Below are positions 1 to 6,479 of a stretch of DNA of 12,301 nt, piece by piece. The notes beneath the pieces are model-generated. The model saw nothing but the letters and a program-made list of their open reading frames with translations. It searched no databases and was not told the origin of the DNA. The DNA is from Lutispora sp. Its GTDB lineage: Bacteria; Bacillota; Clostridia; Lutisporales; Lutisporaceae. The translations under genes were made by a program, and so were the position numbers. Where the stretch lies: the NCBI GenBank assembly GCA_030834765.1, contig JAUQXG010000540.1, positions 1 through 12,301 of the forward strand, given 5' to 3'. Within the stretch, counting starts at the first letter, position 1. Each line of letters begins with the position of its first letter.

Positions 1-7
1 AAAATTC

Positions 8-38
8 TTGACTCGAACGCTACGTTATAGATTATATT
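8..38 (+). promoter_or_regulatory. MerR-type promoter of the efflux permease gene
   Basis: A -35 box TTGACT (8-13) and a -10 box TATATT (33-38) are separated by 19 bp, longer than the usual 17. The spacer holds a perfect dyad AACG-CTA-CGTT (16-26). A long spacer with a central dyad is the hallmark of promoters activated by MerR-family drug sensors such as BmrR. The regulator gene is not in the window and would lie to the left. The TTG inside the -35 box also opens the long reading frame, which is one reason to place the permease start further downstream. Confidence 0.6.
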
Positions 39-112
39 ATGAGCGAAAGGCGGCGTTCTGTAAAGCAAAAACTATGAACAAAAACGCTGCACATCATGAG
101 GAGGATTTATTT

Positions 113-1531
113 ATGATGAGTAAGAATGAAAAAGCTCCAGAACTTGAGCCGATTCCAAAGAGCATCATGAACATTGCTTGGATTTTAGTGCTTGGAGCAA
201 TTATGCCCCTGCTTGATTCAACAATGGTCAACATTGCCATCAAGCACTTGAGCAATGATTTCAGTATCGGACTTGATTTAATTCAATGGGTAATTACAGG
301 TTATGTGTTAGCTATGGCAATTTCAGTACCGCTTGCAGGTTGGATGGTTCAACGGTTCAACGGTAAATGGTTAATGATTGGTGCCAATATCTTATTCTTA
401 GCTGCTTCGATTACTTCAGGATTTAGTTGGAGCATCCATTCATTGATTATTTTCCGGGTTGTTCAAGGTATCAGTGCTGGCTTTATTATGACATTGGTGA
501 CTACATTGTGCGTTGAAACCGCCGGAAGAGAGCGAATGGGACGTTTGATGTCTACCATTGGTATTCCAACGGTTTTGGGCCCAATCCTTGGCCCGGTTAT
601 TGGGGCTGTGATTGTCCAATTCTTATCATGGCGTTATATTTTCTTTGTCAACATTCCAATCGGTATTCTTGCCATCACTTTGATGATTTTGAAGTTGCCT
701 AACTTCACGCCGGCTAACATGAAAGCCAAATTTGATTTCATTGGTATCATTTTATTGGGTGCCAGTTCAGCCGCCTTGATTTATGGGATTACAAAAGCAG
801 CGAAAAATGCTACTTTTAACAACAGCACAACTATTGCTTATGTTGTTGCCGGGGTCGCAATTTTAGTCGCCTACATGATTTACGCTGCTATCAAAAAGGA
901 ACAAGCAATTCTCCCATTGCACTTGTTTAAGTCTAAAAATTTCAGTGCTGTCATGGTTGGCTTGTTCCTCACAGGGATTGCCACCAACGGCCCAATGTTG
1001 TTATTACCTTTGTTCTTCCAAAACATTAAGGGCTTCTCCGTTTTGAACACTGGATTGATTTTGATTCTGCAAGGTATCGGTATGCTAATTGCTCGTCCAT
1101 TGATTGGTAAGCTAACTGATAAATTGGGTGCGCGTAATGTTGTCTTGGTAAGTTTAGCATTAGCCATCGTTGGCACGATTCCATTTGTATTCATCAACGA
1201 GGCATCTTCACTCATTGTTGTAAGTCTTGTCTTGTTTATTCGCGGTATGGGTATCGGTGGTGTCACGATTCCCATGATGACTGATGCGTACACCGGTATG
1301 GTCAAACAAGAAATCGCGCAAGCCAGTGTCGGAACTCGGCTCATGCAAAATATTGGTGGTGCGTTTGGTTCAGCAGTGCTTGCAACGGTTGTTAGCCTTT
1401 CAATCCAAGGTAAAACACCAACGATTCCACTCATGACTACCGCTTACCATGATGGTTTCATGCTAGCCTTAGTTCTTAGCTTGGTATTACTCATTCCAAC
1501 TTTATTCTTAACGAACAAGAAATCTAAGTAA
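113..1531 (+). CDS. DHA2-family (EmrB/QacA-type) MFS drug:H+ antiporter
   Basis: A 472-residue integral membrane protein, the usual size for 14-helix DHA2 proton-coupled drug exporters. The start at 113 is chosen because GAGGAGGA (98-105) lies 7 nt upstream; the frame is open back to 8, but that part covers the promoter. MFS motifs are in order: D1-like LLDSTMVN at residues 33-40, motif A-like GWMVQRFNGKW at 76-86, RVVQGI at 115-120, and antiporter motif C GPILGPVIGAVI at 156-167, followed by SWRYIFFVNIPIG. The tail ends in basic residues (NKKSK). The protein and its codon use look lactobacillar and unlike the genes that follow, which suggests transfer. Substrate cannot be told from sequence. 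A MerR-type promoter implies induction by its drug ligands. No clear terminator follows. Confidence 0.9.
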   Translation: MMSKNEKAPELEPIPKSIMNIAWILVLGAIMPLLDSTMVNIAIKHLSNDFSIGLDLIQWVITGYVLAMAISVPLAGWMVQRFNGKWLMIGANILFLAASITSGFSWSIHSLIIFRVVQGISAGFIMTLVTTLCVETAGRERMGRLMSTIGIPTVLGPILGPVIGAVIVQFLSWRYIFFVNIPIGILAITLMILKLPNFTPANMKAKFDFIGIILLGASSAALIYGITKAAKNATFNNSTTIAYVVAGVAILVAYMIYAAIKKEQAILPLHLFKSKNFSAVMVGLFLTGIATNGPMLLLPLFFQNIKGFSVLNTGLILILQGIGMLIARPLIGKLTDKLGARNVVLVSLALAIVGTIPFVFINEASSLIVVSLVLFIRGMGIGGVTIPMMTDAYTGMVKQEIAQASVGTRLMQNIGGAFGSAVLATVVSLSIQGKTPTIPLMTTAYHDGFMLALVLSLVLLIPTLFLTNKKSK

Positions 1532-1583
1532 ACCTGCAAAGGAGTATTGTTTAATAGAAAAACTAAGTAATCGCAATGGTGCT

Positions 1584-1751
1584 GTGATACAGCTGGATAA
1601 CCCCACAAAGACATTTGACGAGTATCATGCTGTCAAACTTCATTGGAGGTAAGCATAGGTGAGATATTCGGATTTGCCGGCCTGAATGGAGCCGGGAAAT
1701 CCACTATAATTCATATGATGCTGTCGCTATTAACCCCACCTACGGCAGTGT
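1584..1751 (+). pseudogene. N-terminal remnant of an ABC-transporter ATPase
   Basis: Two frames together encode the first ~55 residues of an ABC ATPase. Frame one (1584-1637) reads [18 protein letters not shown], the usual opening strand. The frame then shifts between 1638 and 1658 and continues as [16 protein letters not shown] with an intact Walker A (GLNGAGKS) and [14 protein letters not shown]. Homology stops at about 1750, before the Q-loop, signature and Walker B, so the gene is dead by both frameshift and 3' loss. The remaining open frame to 1837 is unrelated sequence, in fact the antisense of the LytTR remnant. Basic-residue exporters and drug exporters share this opening, so the substrate is unknown. 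Confidence 0.75.
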
Positions 1752-1996
1752 TTATTTCATATTACAGTTATAAACTTCTTCTTTGCAATAAACGTATGTT
1801 CTATTTTCCACCGATTCAAAATAATATATTTCATTAATTGGAATCTGCTCCATCCTTTCATCATTCAGTCCTGCTATAAAAAAGCAATTTGTTCAATTTT
1901 ATTTGCGAGCCTTTTAACAAAAGTATTTTGTTTCTTACATAAAATAACGACTTCAACTTGCTTTATATTCTCCTGTTCCTGAATCTTGACTTTCAT
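1752..1996 (-). pseudogene. Frameshifted, truncated LytTR-family DNA-binding regulator
   Basis: Reading from ATG at 1996, the frame gives MKVKIQEQENIKQVEVVI and about 40 residues before a TAG. After a one-base shift at the A6 run 1878-1883 it resumes as [20 protein letters not shown] then [18 protein letters not shown], ending with a TAA at 1752-1754. The [14 protein letters not shown] segment is the diagnostic core of the LytTR DNA-binding domain of small stand-alone regulators (~150 residues). This copy stops at about 95, so the end of the domain is missing. GAGGG lies ~11 nt upstream of the ATG. Such regulators are often encoded beside ABC transporters, consistent with the ATPase stump next to it, but here the two face each other across a break. 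Confidence 0.7.
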
Positions 1997-2046
1997 AGTA
2001 CAATGCACCCTCGTTTAGAATTTATATTTTTTCTAAAACAATCACT

Positions 2047-2145
2047 TTAAACTTTTTCTAACAGTACTATACTTTCTGTATGTCTTGAGGAAATAAAAAA
2101 GATGCCACATCTATCTGGTATCCCCTTGGCGGCAAACTCATAACA
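2047..2145 (-). repeat. Repeat copy A: degenerate C-terminal coding fragment
   Basis: The minus strand reads CYEFAAKGIPDRCGIFFISS then RHTESIVLLEKV and a stop at 2047-2049. It aligns residue for residue with copy B at 4430-4546, and less closely with C, D and E. At the DNA level A and B share TCTGGTATCCCCTTGGCGGC exactly and ATAAAAAAGATGCCA exactly, and both are in the same orientation. The protein family is not identified. The ending RHxExxxLL recalls the extreme C-terminus of 23S rRNA uracil-C5 methyltransferases, but spacing differs by one residue. Confidence 0.65.
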
Positions 2146-2214
2146 TCGTCATAAATGGCCTTTAAAATTCATGTATGAGAAATAGTGGTAAACATTAATT
2201 TGTTGGTTTTAAAC

Positions 2215-2244
2215 GGGTAATGATCATCACTATTTATATTACCC
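2215..2244. repeat. Inverted repeat downstream of the antiporter gene
   Basis: GGGTAAT (2215-2221) and ATTACCC (2238-2244) are perfect 7-bp arms around a 16-nt loop, 13 bp past the antiporter stop. There is no clear T-run, so a terminator role is weakly supported. The rest of 2146-2256 shows nothing recognisable. Confidence 0.35.
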
Positions 2245-2256
2245 TCACTTATTTGT

Positions 2257-4299
2257 TTACAAAGGAATAATACTCTCTTCTTCAAAAACCTTCGCTTCGA
2301 TTACACTGATAAAATGACGAAGCATGATGGAATTTTCCCTTGTAATCTCTCCATTTTCAAAAAGCAGCTGAATTCTATCGCGCCCTGCCTGCAGTGCTTT
2401 ATACTGCAGGTCTTTTTTTCTTTTCCAAAACTGGGTGTCCTTTTTGGATTTTCTGAAACTTTGTTCCAACCGTTCGATCATTTCCGTGTAATGTGAGATA
2501 ACCGATAAGCTTACCCCTCTATTTTCCTCATTGATTTCATTTTTGATAGCATCAATCGCATCTTTAGAGGTTTGGATTTTTATATCCTTAACAACTTGAA
2601 TATCCTTGCTCATTCGGCTCTTTTTATGAAACAGACTTTGGATTACTCGGTTCCATTTGGACAACAAAAAAACAATTGTAGCTGCGAAACGGAATTTTCT
2701 GTGGCTGCCGAAAAGAACTTCCATATGATTTATAATTTCTCGGATACGTGCGGCATTTTCAGGTGAAATATTTCCCTGATCCAAGAGATTTTGCAGCCCC
2801 TTCTTTTCGGCTTGAATCCCTGTAAGGCGCACCTTCAGCTCCATTTTACGGAGCACTTTACTCGAACTGTGATCATATTCCGAATTAGCAATGGTAAGGA
2901 GCAGCTTTTGATAATCTGAGATAACAGATAAAACCGCTTCCTGATTTTCTTCGCACAGATCTTCTTTCAATGAGCCAATGATAGCCTCGATGAGTTGTTC
3001 TTTTAATGTCCGCTCATGCTTTGCCAGATCTATTGCACTCCCGGTTTTCTTCTTTCTTGAAATCAGCGGCAATATAAAGCTGGCAGTCAGGAGGGTAAAA
3101 AGAATGACACCGGCTGAGATAAAGATCATTAAATTGCGTTCCGGAAAAGGACTGCCGTCATAGAGCACCAATGGAATGGAAAAGGCACCGGCCAAAGTAA
3201 CGGCTCCCCGGACACCGGACAAGGAAGTCATGAGGTAAGATCTCATTCCGGGTTTAGGCTGTTCATTTTTCGAAAACAACAGCCTGCTGCCTTCGGAAAA
3301 TAAAAAAATCCAAAGAAACCGAAGAAGAATCAAAGCAAGAGAAATAAAAACAATGTAATTGAAGACTTTCAGATTGTTAAAGTTCTCATCTTTCCAGATC
3401 ACTTTTAATACATCCGGAATCTCCAAGCCCAGGATAACAAAAATCAACCCATTCAAAATAAATAAAACCACAGACCAGGTGCTCTCTGAAACTACGCGCA
3501 TCCGCCCGGAAAAGGCAGATTCCATATGATCTTGCTCAATGGAATGAATGACTCCCCCAGCCACTACCGCTAAAATTCCCGATAAACCCAAATGCTCGGC
3601 CAACAAATAGATTGCAAAAGGGGTGAGCAGCTGGATCAGCATGTGCATGGTAACATCCTCCATTCCCAGCCGACGAAGGGAAATCCGAAGCCGAATCACG
3701 CAAAAGGTCGTCAAAGCACCAATCAAAAGGCCGCCCAGCGCGATTATGAAAAAGCTCACCGTCGCTTCTCGTAAAGAAAACGCACCTGTAACAGCGGCCG
3801 CCACTGCAAATTTAAAGGCGACCAGGCCGGAAGCATCATTCATTAAGGCTTCTCCTTCCAGAAGATGCATGATATTTGGGGGCAGATGAATACGCCCTGC
3901 AATGGAGCTGACGGCGACGGCATCAGTAGGAGATAAAATGGCGGCGAGGGCAAAAGCCGCCGGCAAAGGCAAGGCAGGAATCATCCAGTGAATGGCATAG
4001 CCTACTACAAATACGGTAGCAAATACCAGTCCCAGGGCGAGAAACAGAATAGGCCCCCGCAAGGTCCACAGTTTTTCTCTGGGGAAACGCTTTCCATCGT
4101 TAAATAAAAGAGGTGCGATGAACAGCACAAAAAACAGCTCAGGCTCTATTATAGTATGTAGATCCGGAGAGAATGCCGCAATCACTATACCCAATGAAAT
4201 TTGAACCAAGGGAATCGGAATAACAGGTAAAAAATGATTGATTATATTAGAAACCCCAATTAGGGATAAAAGAATCAGTACAAATAATAGTAGTTCCAT
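2257..4299 (-). CDS. NhaP/NhaK-type (CPA1) Na+/H+ antiporter with duplicated cytoplasmic tail
   Basis: A 680-residue membrane protein that exchanges cytoplasmic Na+ (or K+/Li+) for protons, for pH and salt homeostasis. Residues 1-415 hold about a dozen hydrophobic segments with CPA1 landmarks: LFNDGKR near 65, SPTDAVAV at 123-130 (ion-binding Asp), EGEALMNDASG at 148-158, and SGVRGAVTLAG at 361-371. It resembles Bacillus subtilis NhaK (YvgP). After residue 420 comes a charged, helical cytoplasmic tail containing two related units, about 442-527 and 583-670. Start: GGGAG lies 10 nt upstream. The gene is richer in GC than its surroundings and lies between repeat copies A and B, which suggests import as a unit. 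A single gene with its own promoter. Confidence 0.92.
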   Translation of the reverse strand: MELLLFVLILLSLIGVSNIINHFLPVIPIPLVQISLGIVIAAFSPDLHTIIEPELFFVLFIAPLLFNDGKRFPREKLWTLRGPILFLALGLVFATVFVVGYAIHWMIPALPLPAAFALAAILSPTDAVAVSSIAGRIHLPPNIMHLLEGEALMNDASGLVAFKFAVAAAVTGAFSLREATVSFFIIALGGLLIGALTTFCVIRLRISLRRLGMEDVTMHMLIQLLTPFAIYLLAEHLGLSGILAVVAGGVIHSIEQDHMESAFSGRMRVVSESTWSVVLFILNGLIFVILGLEIPDVLKVIWKDENFNNLKVFNYIVFISLALILLRFLWIFLFSEGSRLLFSKNEQPKPGMRSYLMTSLSGVRGAVTLAGAFSIPLVLYDGSPFPERNLMIFISAGVILFTLLTASFILPLISRKKKTGSAIDLAKHERTLKEQLIEAIIGSLKEDLCEENQEAVLSVISDYQKLLLTIANSEYDHSSSKVLRKMELKVRLTGIQAEKKGLQNLLDQGNISPENAARIREIINHMEVLFGSHRKFRFAATIVFLLSKWNRVIQSLFHKKSRMSKDIQVVKDIKIQTSKDAIDAIKNEINEENRGVSLSVISHYTEMIERLEQSFRKSKKDTQFWKRKKDLQYKALQAGRDRIQLLFENGEITRENSIMLRHFISVIEAKVFEEESIIPL

Positions 4300-4330
4300 A
4301 AATGCATTACTCCCATTTCAGTTTCTATTT

Positions 4331-4358
4331 ATTATACCACGAATTAAAAAAATGTTGT
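4331..4358 (-). promoter_or_regulatory. Promoter of the antiporter gene (extended -10)
   Basis: On the minus strand TGGTATAAT (an extended -10, hexamer at 4336-4331) lies 32 bp before the ATG. A weak -35, ACAACA (4358-4353), sits 16 bp upstream. The -35 directly abuts the IS-end-like segment that begins at 4360. Confidence 0.5.
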
Positions 4359-4359
4359 G

Positions 4360-4412
4360 CATCTATGAAATCATCCAAAAAACCGGGCCAAAATTTACAC
4401 TTGTTCGCTTAC
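4360..4412 (-). mobile_element. IS66-like terminal remnant
   Basis: Read on the minus strand from 4412, the segment begins GTAAGCGAACAAGTGTAAAT and continues to CATAGATG. IS66-family elements characteristically begin with GTAAGCG. No IS66 coding sequence is attached. A related copy without the GTAAGCG tip lies at 5825-5872: both share CATCTATGAAAT, a run of six A, CGGG and a TTGCACTT/TTACACTT block. Family assignment rests on the terminal bases only. Confidence 0.4.
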
Positions 4413-4429
4413 CAAAAGATCACCTCATA

Positions 4430-4546
4430 TCATAAGCCCGCACGCTCTAATTCTGTATGCCTTAAAAATATAAAAAAGATGCCATCCCCCTCTGGTATCC
4501 CCTTGGCGGCAGGGTATATTTCTGAAACAGTAGCCCATGAAGACAT
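4430..4546 (-). repeat. Repeat copy B: 38-codon open frame
   Basis: An ATG at 4546 opens MSSWATVSEIYPAAKGIPEG then DGIFFIFLRHTELERAGL, with the stop at 4430-4432. AGGAG lies ~16 nt upstream, too far to be a convincing binding site. The middle (AAKGIP..GIFF...RHTE) matches copy A; the last residues diverge. YP-x-A-K/Q upstream of the core also occurs in copy C. Probably a gene-end fragment, but a small protein cannot be excluded. Confidence 0.6.
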
Positions 4547-4600
4547 TTTTTTGGCGATTCAACTCCTGCTTATCGCTTATAATTTGAGTAAATTGCAGGC

Positions 4601-4640
4601 AATAAAACCTTCAAATCATTTCTAACTTGAAGGCTTTATT
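4601..4640. terminator. Bidirectional hairpin terminator
   Basis: The arms AATAAAACCTTCAA (4601-4614) and TTGAAGGCTTTATT (4627-4640) pair over 13 of 14 positions around a 12-nt loop. The stem has A-rich outer flank on one side and T-rich on the other, so it can act in either direction. It lies 130 bp past the stop of the DUF2200 gene. Between it and that gene (4641-4772) there is only AT-rich sequence with a short open fragment, ETDNKCVEPEEIRIIEIENQ (minus), of unknown origin. Confidence 0.55.
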
Positions 4641-4772
4641 CATTACAATTTTTAGCTATATTCTTATTGGTTTTCAATTTCTATTATTCTTATTTCCTCT
4701 GGCTCAACACACTTATTATCGGTTTCACGTTATGTTCATAACAGGTTATTTAGACTAAAGATTAAATAGCAT

Positions 4773-5123
4773 TCATTCTCTTAATATTTTCTGCATTGTT
4801 TTGCCTTTAGCCAACTCATCAATTAATTTATCTAAATATCGGATTTGTCGCATTAATTCATCTTCTATTTCTTCCACCCGATATCCACAAATTACTCCTT
4901 TGATAAGTGAAGCATTCTGATTAATACGAGGTGCTTGTTTAAAGAACGTTTCTAAATCCACTTCATTAATTATCTGTTGTTGTAATGAATGTTCATCATA
5001 ACCGGTAAGCCAAAAAATGATTTCATTTACTTCTTCTTTTGTTCTTCCTTTTTTCTCTGCTTTTTGTATATAGAGCGGATAGATACTTGAAAAAGGCATT
5101 GCAAAAACTCGCATTTTCTCCAT
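4773..5123 (-). CDS. DUF2200 domain-containing protein
   Basis: A 116-residue cytoplasmic protein filling the whole DUF2200 family length. Family signatures are visible: [20 protein letters not shown] near residues 11-30, [10 protein letters not shown] near 35-44, [19 protein letters not shown] near 73-91, and the ending [14 protein letters not shown]. The start at 5123 has AAAGGAG about 9 nt upstream; Met4 is a less likely alternative. The function of the family is not known. It is followed downstream by a hairpin terminator at 4601-4640 and preceded by the GNAT gene on the same strand with a 101-bp AT-rich gap, so the two may be cotranscribed. The protein appears intact. Confidence 0.85.
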   Translation of the reverse strand: MEKMRVFAMPFSSIYPLYIQKAEKKGRTKEEVNEIIFWLTGYDEHSLQQQIINEVDLETFFKQAPRINQNASLIKGVICGYRVEEIEDELMRQIRYLDKLIDELAKGKTMQKILRE

Positions 5124-5224
5124 TTTGAAATTCTCCTTTGCTTTTTATAAAAATAATTACATATTTATAATAATCCGCAATTCAATGAAGCCCGAAAAAT
5201 TAGAAGTTGTAGTTAAGCATGGCT

Positions 5225-5710
5225 TTATATATACCATACATATAGTGCCATATCATAATTATTTCCTAAATTCTTCTTACCTGCATACATAAAACCTTCA
5301 CTTTCATATAACATTCTCAATTTATTTCTTTGCAAATTACAATCTAATCTTAATGAACCAATGCCATTTTTTAGTGATAATTTTTTTGCAAAGTTAATAA
5401 GTTCTTTTGAAATACCTTTACCTGCAAACTCTCTCTTAACAGCTAATTTATGTATATATAGTGATTTTCCCTGTGGAATTTCAGACCAATACTTTGGGTC
5501 TAAATCAGTAATAGCTATACATGCTGCAGGCACCCCATTCTGATAATCAATATAAAAATCATTAATCTGATAATCTTTTGATAGAGAATTCCACTTTATA
5601 CTGTCCTCATTCCATTGATTCTGTAATCCACTTTTTCTCATCCACATTACTGCATCTAATAGTATTTCCTCAATCGTTAGAATATCATTTTCATCTGCCT
5701 GCTTTATCAT
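5225..5710 (-). CDS. GNAT-family N-acetyltransferase
   Basis: A 161-residue GCN5-related acetyltransferase that would transfer an acetyl group from acetyl-CoA to an amine; the acceptor is unknown. The acetyl-CoA pyrophosphate loop is REFAGKGI at residues 93-100 (pattern R/Q-x-x-G-x-G), preceded by the strand LYIHKLAVK. Motif B follows as LRLDCN then LRMLYESEGF at 120-140, the usual end of the fold. The start has GGAGG 7 nt upstream. A perfect 7-bp dyad lies in the leader at 5743-5761. AT-rich like the DUF2200 gene and unlike the antiporter. Confidence 0.87.
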   Translation of the reverse strand: MIKQADENDILTIEEILLDAVMWMRKSGLQNQWNEDSIKWNSLSKDYQINDFYIDYQNGVPAACIAITDLDPKYWSEIPQGKSLYIHKLAVKREFAGKGISKELINFAKKLSLKNGIGSLRLDCNLQRNKLRMLYESEGFMYAGKKNLGNNYDMALYVWYI

Positions 5711-5742
5711 AAATTATCCTCCACAAATTCCTATTTGTCTAT

Positions 5743-5761
5743 TTGTTCTATATGAGAACAA
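5743..5761. promoter_or_regulatory. Palindrome in the GNAT gene leader
   Basis: TTGTTCT-ATATG-AGAACAA is a perfect 7+7 inverted repeat with a 5-bp centre, 33 bp upstream of the GNAT start codon. Its size and position fit an operator, but the binding protein is not identifiable. Confidence 0.45.
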
Positions 5762-5824
5762 TCCTTTATCATTTTATTGTTGTACTGTAAGAAATTCAAG
5801 TAGAAGCTCAAAATTCTCCAATGT

Positions 5825-5872
5825 CATCTATGAAATGCCCAAAAAAGCGGGGTCAAAAATTGCACTTTTCCG
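5825..5872 (-). mobile_element. Second copy of the IS66-like end segment
   Basis: This segment parallels 4360-4412 (CATCTATGAAAT, AAAAAA, CGGGG, TCAAAA, then TTGCACTT) but lacks the GTAAGCG tip. The CGGGG/CCCCG stretch with flanking A and T runs could also form a weak terminator. Both copies lie on the left side of a copy of the coding repeat (B and C), suggesting the two modules moved together. Confidence 0.35.
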
Positions 5873-5907
5873 CCCCGTCTTTTGCTCTTTTTCGCCCCAA
5901 AATCACA

Positions 5908-5955
5908 ACGTCTTGTGGTCAAGCCTTCTTATTTCTCCTTTCGACCACAATACGT
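5908..5955. repeat. 13-bp inverted repeat (hairpin)
   Basis: ACGTCTTGTGGTC (5908-5920) and GACCACAATACGT (5943-5955) pair at 12 of 13 positions around a 22-nt loop. It overlaps the tail of repeat copy C. No T-run follows, so it is not an evident terminator. Confidence 0.5.
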
Positions 5956-6036
5956 CATTATTATTATACACTCCACATGCCTTGAGTAGACAAAAATGAT
6001 GTCGTCAGTACCCACTAGTTCCTGAGCGGAGGGGTA
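5929..6036 (-). repeat. Repeat copy C: degenerate C-terminal coding fragment
   Basis: The minus strand reads YPSAQELVGTDDIIFVYSRH then VECIIIMTYCGRKEK and a stop at 5929-5931. The pattern YP-S/A-A-Q/K and D-I-I/F-F-V-x-S-R-H-x-E matches the other copies. The DNA ATGCCTTGAG, shared with copy D, lies inside it. A stop codon immediately upstream shows that it is a fragment. From 6037 to 6209 nothing recognisable is seen. Confidence 0.55.
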
Positions 6037-6209
6037 TTTTCTCTATAACGGAACACAATAATCCGCTTTTTTCGAATACTGACCTTCGCTCTTTTAAGAC
6101 CGTAAGGAATATCGTTTCTGTTCGGCACCTTATAGTGCTACTACAACTTTATCAGTTAGTAATATCATTCTGGATTTTCACAAAAGAATCGCTCGATAAA
6201 TTTCTCAAT

Positions 6210-6479
6210 TCAGTCAGTATTTGTTTCTTGCTTTGTAACATCGTAAAATCCAGCTTTCTTCTTTTCGCGGATTCGATAGCTCTTACCTTTGACGTTAACA
6301 GTAGTTAAGTGGTGCTTTTCCAAGGCTTTAGTTATTTGACTTAGCAATGTCTTAGCATAGTCACAACCGTTGATATTGATAGCATAATGCATCCATTTAC
6401 CGTCCTTTCTAACACTTACAATCCCTAACTCCACTAAAATTTCCATGTGATGTGAGAGTATAGACTGATGAGCTAATTA
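6210..6479 (-). pseudogene. N-terminally truncated ArsR-family regulator
   Basis: The open frame from 6479 reads LAHQSILSHHMEILVELGIV then SVRKDGKWMHYAI, which is the recognition helix and beta-wing of an ArsR/SmtB winged-helix repressor, followed by a C-terminal extension ending KQETNTD. The first ~45 residues, including the ELAEIL-type helix, are missing and a stop lies just upstream. Met at 6446 is internal, not a start. The break falls at the stop codon of OYE1, which overlaps it by a few bases. No metal-binding Cys pair is visible in the remaining part. The product, if made, would not fold into a normal dimer. Confidence 0.7.

Noticed and set aside
8..112. 35-residue N-terminal extension of the MFS permease from a TTG start
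   Set aside because: It covers the -35/-10 promoter and transcription start; a strong ribosome binding site serves the ATG at 113.
880..1434. Long minus-strand open frame inside the permease gene
   Set aside because: It is antisense to strongly conserved MFS coding sequence and has no coding features of its own.
3592..3889. Overlapping plus-strand frames inside the antiporter gene
   Set aside because: Shadows of the antiporter coding strand with low-complexity, non-family sequence.
4302..4625. 107-residue plus-strand frame upstream of the antiporter
   Set aside because: It runs antisense through an IS-like end and repeat copy B, with no binding site or recognisable domain.
2047..6036. Firm assignment of repeats A-E to 23S rRNA uracil-C5 methyltransferase
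   Set aside because: Only the RHxExVxLL ending is similar; the spacing from the upstream Asp differs by one residue and the preceding sequence does not match.
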